From: Rhizophagus sp. LPA8_4_AMF
Lineage: Eukaryota > Glomeromycota > Glomeromycetes > Glomerales > Glomeraceae
DNA length: 31,052 nt
Assembly (NCBI GenBank): GCA_021464525.1
Contig: JADRCO010000554.1
Span: forward strand, 1-31,052
Direction of reading: 5' to 3'
Of the stretch, positions 30,959-31,052 are shown piece by piece. The notes beneath the pieces are model-generated. The model saw nothing but the letters and a program-made list of their open reading frames with translations, did no database searches and was not told the origin of the DNA. Position 1 is the stretch's first letter. Each line of letters starts with the position of its first letter. The translations under genes and the position numbers were made by a program.

Positions 30959-31052
30959 AGTAGGGTAAAAATAGGGTTTCGGGTGCAGTCACTATCTTTC
31001 TTACCCTCAGAAAGTCTGGCAAACATCAAGGACAACCATTGTAGGGTGTAGG
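30959..31052. other. Unrelated sequence joined to the truncated Helitron
   Basis: Similarity to the first Helitron stops at about 30958, and the sequence becomes GTAGGGTAAAAATAGGG and onward, with GTAGGG recurring near 31042. It looks like the end of another element inserted into, or deleting, the Rep gene. It runs off the window and I cannot classify it. Confidence 0.4.

Noticed and set aside
30959-31052. Telomere-like TAGGG motifs
   Set aside because: Only scattered single motifs and no tandem array, so it is not a telomere.
1-31052. Defence, secondary-metabolite or other multi-gene system
   Set aside because: Apart from the kinase, all recognised coding sequence belongs to mobile elements or is broken; nothing forms a cluster.

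Overview
This is a very AT-rich, intron-containing eukaryotic window dominated by decayed transposable elements. A kinase gene with short GT-AG introns, Helitrons with an N-terminal zinc ribbon, and pogo-like transposases with acidic tails all point to an arbuscular mycorrhizal fungus (Glomeromycotina, most like Rhizophagus). That assignment rests on recognising the family style, not on a database search. I see no prokaryotic signal, tRNA, rRNA or CRISPR array.

Layout. 1-525: right-hand end of a pogo-like element, with a minus-strand transposase N-terminus cut by the window edge. 526-4190: gene-free DNA with two foldback repeats. About 4190-4990: heavily decayed 3' part of a non-LTR retroelement. 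5000-6760: repeats and Helitron leader. 6762-11288: a Helitron Rep/helicase polyprotein in one frame over 4.5 kb, broken only by six TGA codons, with a candidate 3' end at 11614-11617. 12583-15302 (minus): the one gene that looks intact, a seven-exon protein kinase with a Cys-rich N-terminal half; its last exons form a tandem exon-intron duplication. 15694-16063 (minus): an unidentified decayed coding segment. 18890-19699 (plus): a TATA box followed by a decayed gene of unknown family. 20116-23420: foldbacks and MITE-like repeats, including a 56-bp almost perfect inverted repeat. 24415-26812: a pogo-like DNA transposon (TA duplication, terminal repeats, decayed transposase with an intron) nested inside an older inverted-repeat element. 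28989-30958: a second, diverged Helitron Rep gene with eight in-frame stops and no frameshift, ending abruptly at unrelated sequence.

No operon or defence-type system is visible. The kinase gene is probably the only functional host gene. The unifying theme is element decay by stop-creating changes that mostly look like C-to-T or G-to-A transitions, with little frameshifting in the Helitrons. The most interesting items are that decay pattern, the kinase tail built by exon-intron duplication with a shifted splice acceptor, the young hairpin at 21350-21499, and the two unidentified broken genes.
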